A program made the translations under genes and the position numbers. Shown here piece after piece: positions 5,271-5,796 of a stretch of DNA of 5,796 nt. The stretch's first letter is position 1, and each line of letters opens with the position of its first letter. Source of the DNA: Rhodoferax sp. (GTDB lineage: Bacteria; Pseudomonadota; Gammaproteobacteria; Burkholderiales; Burkholderiaceae_C); the NCBI GenBank assembly GCA_028292305.1, contig JAQGMQ010000210.1, positions 1 through 5,796 on the forward strand. Direction: 5' to 3'. The notes beneath the pieces are model-generated. The model saw nothing but the letters and a program-made list of their open reading frames with translations, was not told where the DNA came from and did no database searches.

Positions 5271-5796
5271 ATGAATCTATCCAAATTCTTCATCGACCGC
5301 CCGATCTTCGCCGGTGTGCTGTCGCTGCTGATCCTGATCTCGGGTCTGCTGGCGCTGCGCGCCCTGCCGATCTCGGAATACCCCGAAGTCGCGCCGCCGC
5401 AAGTGGTGGTGCGCGCCACCTACCCCGGCGCCAACCCCAAGGTGATCGCCGAGACGGTGGCCACGCCGCTCGAAGAGCAGATCAACGGCGTTGAAAACAT
5501 GCTCTACATGGGCAGCCAGGCCACCACCGATGGCGTGATGACGCTGACCGTGACCTTCAAGCTCGGCACCGACCCCGACAAGGCGCAGCAACTGGTGCAG
5601 AACCGCGTGGCGCAAGCCGAACCGCGGCTGCCCGAAGAAGTGCGCCGGCTCGGCATCACCACCATCAAGAGTTCGCCCGACCTGACCATGGTGGTGCATC
5701 TGGTGTCGCCCAACAACCGCTACGACATGACCTACCTGCGCAACTACGCGGTGCTCAACGTCAAGGACCGGCTGGCCCGCATCCAGGGCGTGGGCC
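5271..5796 (+). CDS. mexF: RND multidrug efflux permease (HAE1; MexF/BpeF/CeoB type), partial, N-terminal 175 residues
   Basis: An ATG with GAGGA 8 nt upstream (5258-5262) opens a frame that runs off the right edge. The fragment starts MNLSKFFIDRPIFAGVLSLL and continues with the first transmembrane helix (about 11-29), LPISEYPEVAPPQVVVRATY (32-51), PGANPKVIAETVATPLEEQI (52-71), NGVENMLYMGSQATTDG (72-88), LGTDPDKAQQLVQNRV (98-113), LPEEVRRLGI (120-129) and SSPDLTMVVHL (134-144). These are the hallmarks of the hydrophobe/amphiphile efflux-1 permeases, and the SPDLTMVVHL and NYAVLNVKDRLAR wording is closest to MexF. Full-length members are about 1040-1060 aa, so only some 17% is visible; the proton-relay aspartates of TM4 lie outside. 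The pump sits in the inner membrane, uses proton influx and exports antibiotics and aromatic compounds (chloramphenicol, trimethoprim and fluoroquinolones in known relatives). An OprN/OprC/OpcM-like outer-membrane gene is expected downstream. Confidence 0.96.
   Translation, partial: MNLSKFFIDRPIFAGVLSLLILISGLLALRALPISEYPEVAPPQVVVRATYPGANPKVIAETVATPLEEQINGVENMLYMGSQATTDGVMTLTVTFKLGTDPDKAQQLVQNRVAQAEPRLPEEVRRLGITTIKSSPDLTMVVHLVSPNNRYDMTYLRNYAVLNVKDRLARIQGVG

Overview
The window looks like chromosomal DNA from a high-GC betaproteobacterium of the order Burkholderiales, possibly Comamonadaceae. The reasons are a strong G/C bias at third codon positions, a solitary Bug-type (TctC-like) solute-binding protein of the kind heavily expanded in that order, and an efflux cluster laid out like the Burkholderia bpeT-llpE-bpeEF-oprC and ceoR-llpE-ceoAB-opcM loci. 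Genus cannot be set from the sequence alone. No rRNA, tRNA, insertion sequence, integrase or CRISPR array was found.

Layout. (1) Positions 1-568, minus strand: N-terminal part of a DeoR-family repressor, cut by the left edge. (2) 569-740: an AT-richer divergent control region with four related 13-bp direct repeats. (3) 741-1754, plus strand: secreted Bug/tripartite tricarboxylate-type binding protein without adjacent TctA/TctB membrane genes. (4) 1783-2691, minus strand: LysR-type regulator, convergent with the Bug gene (28-bp gap) and divergent from the pump genes. (5) 2692-2869: divergent control region with a 20-bp dyad. (6) 2870-3898, plus: LlpE-like alpha/beta-hydrolase-fold protein. (7) 4010-5239, plus: RND periplasmic adaptor (MexE/BpeE/CeoA type). 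(8) 5271 to the right edge, plus: first 175 residues of the RND inner-membrane permease (MexF/BpeF/CeoB type).

Functionally there are two units. The left one is a DeoR regulator paired with an orphan solute-binding protein, probably controlling uptake or sensing of an organic acid or sugar-derived compound. The right one is a LysR-controlled RND multidrug efflux operon; the adaptor and permease would join an outer-membrane factor, probably encoded just past the right edge.

The most unusual item is the LlpE-like protein. It keeps the hormone-sensitive-lipase fold signatures (HGG oxyanion loop, DPLRDE acid region) but has Glu where the nucleophilic Ser should be (GEEAGG instead of GDSAGG) and no His at the usual catalytic position, so it reads as a pseudoenzyme carried in a drug-efflux operon. 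Its last ~60 residues are a low-complexity tail encoded largely by an in-frame hexanucleotide microsatellite (GACAAC/GACATC).
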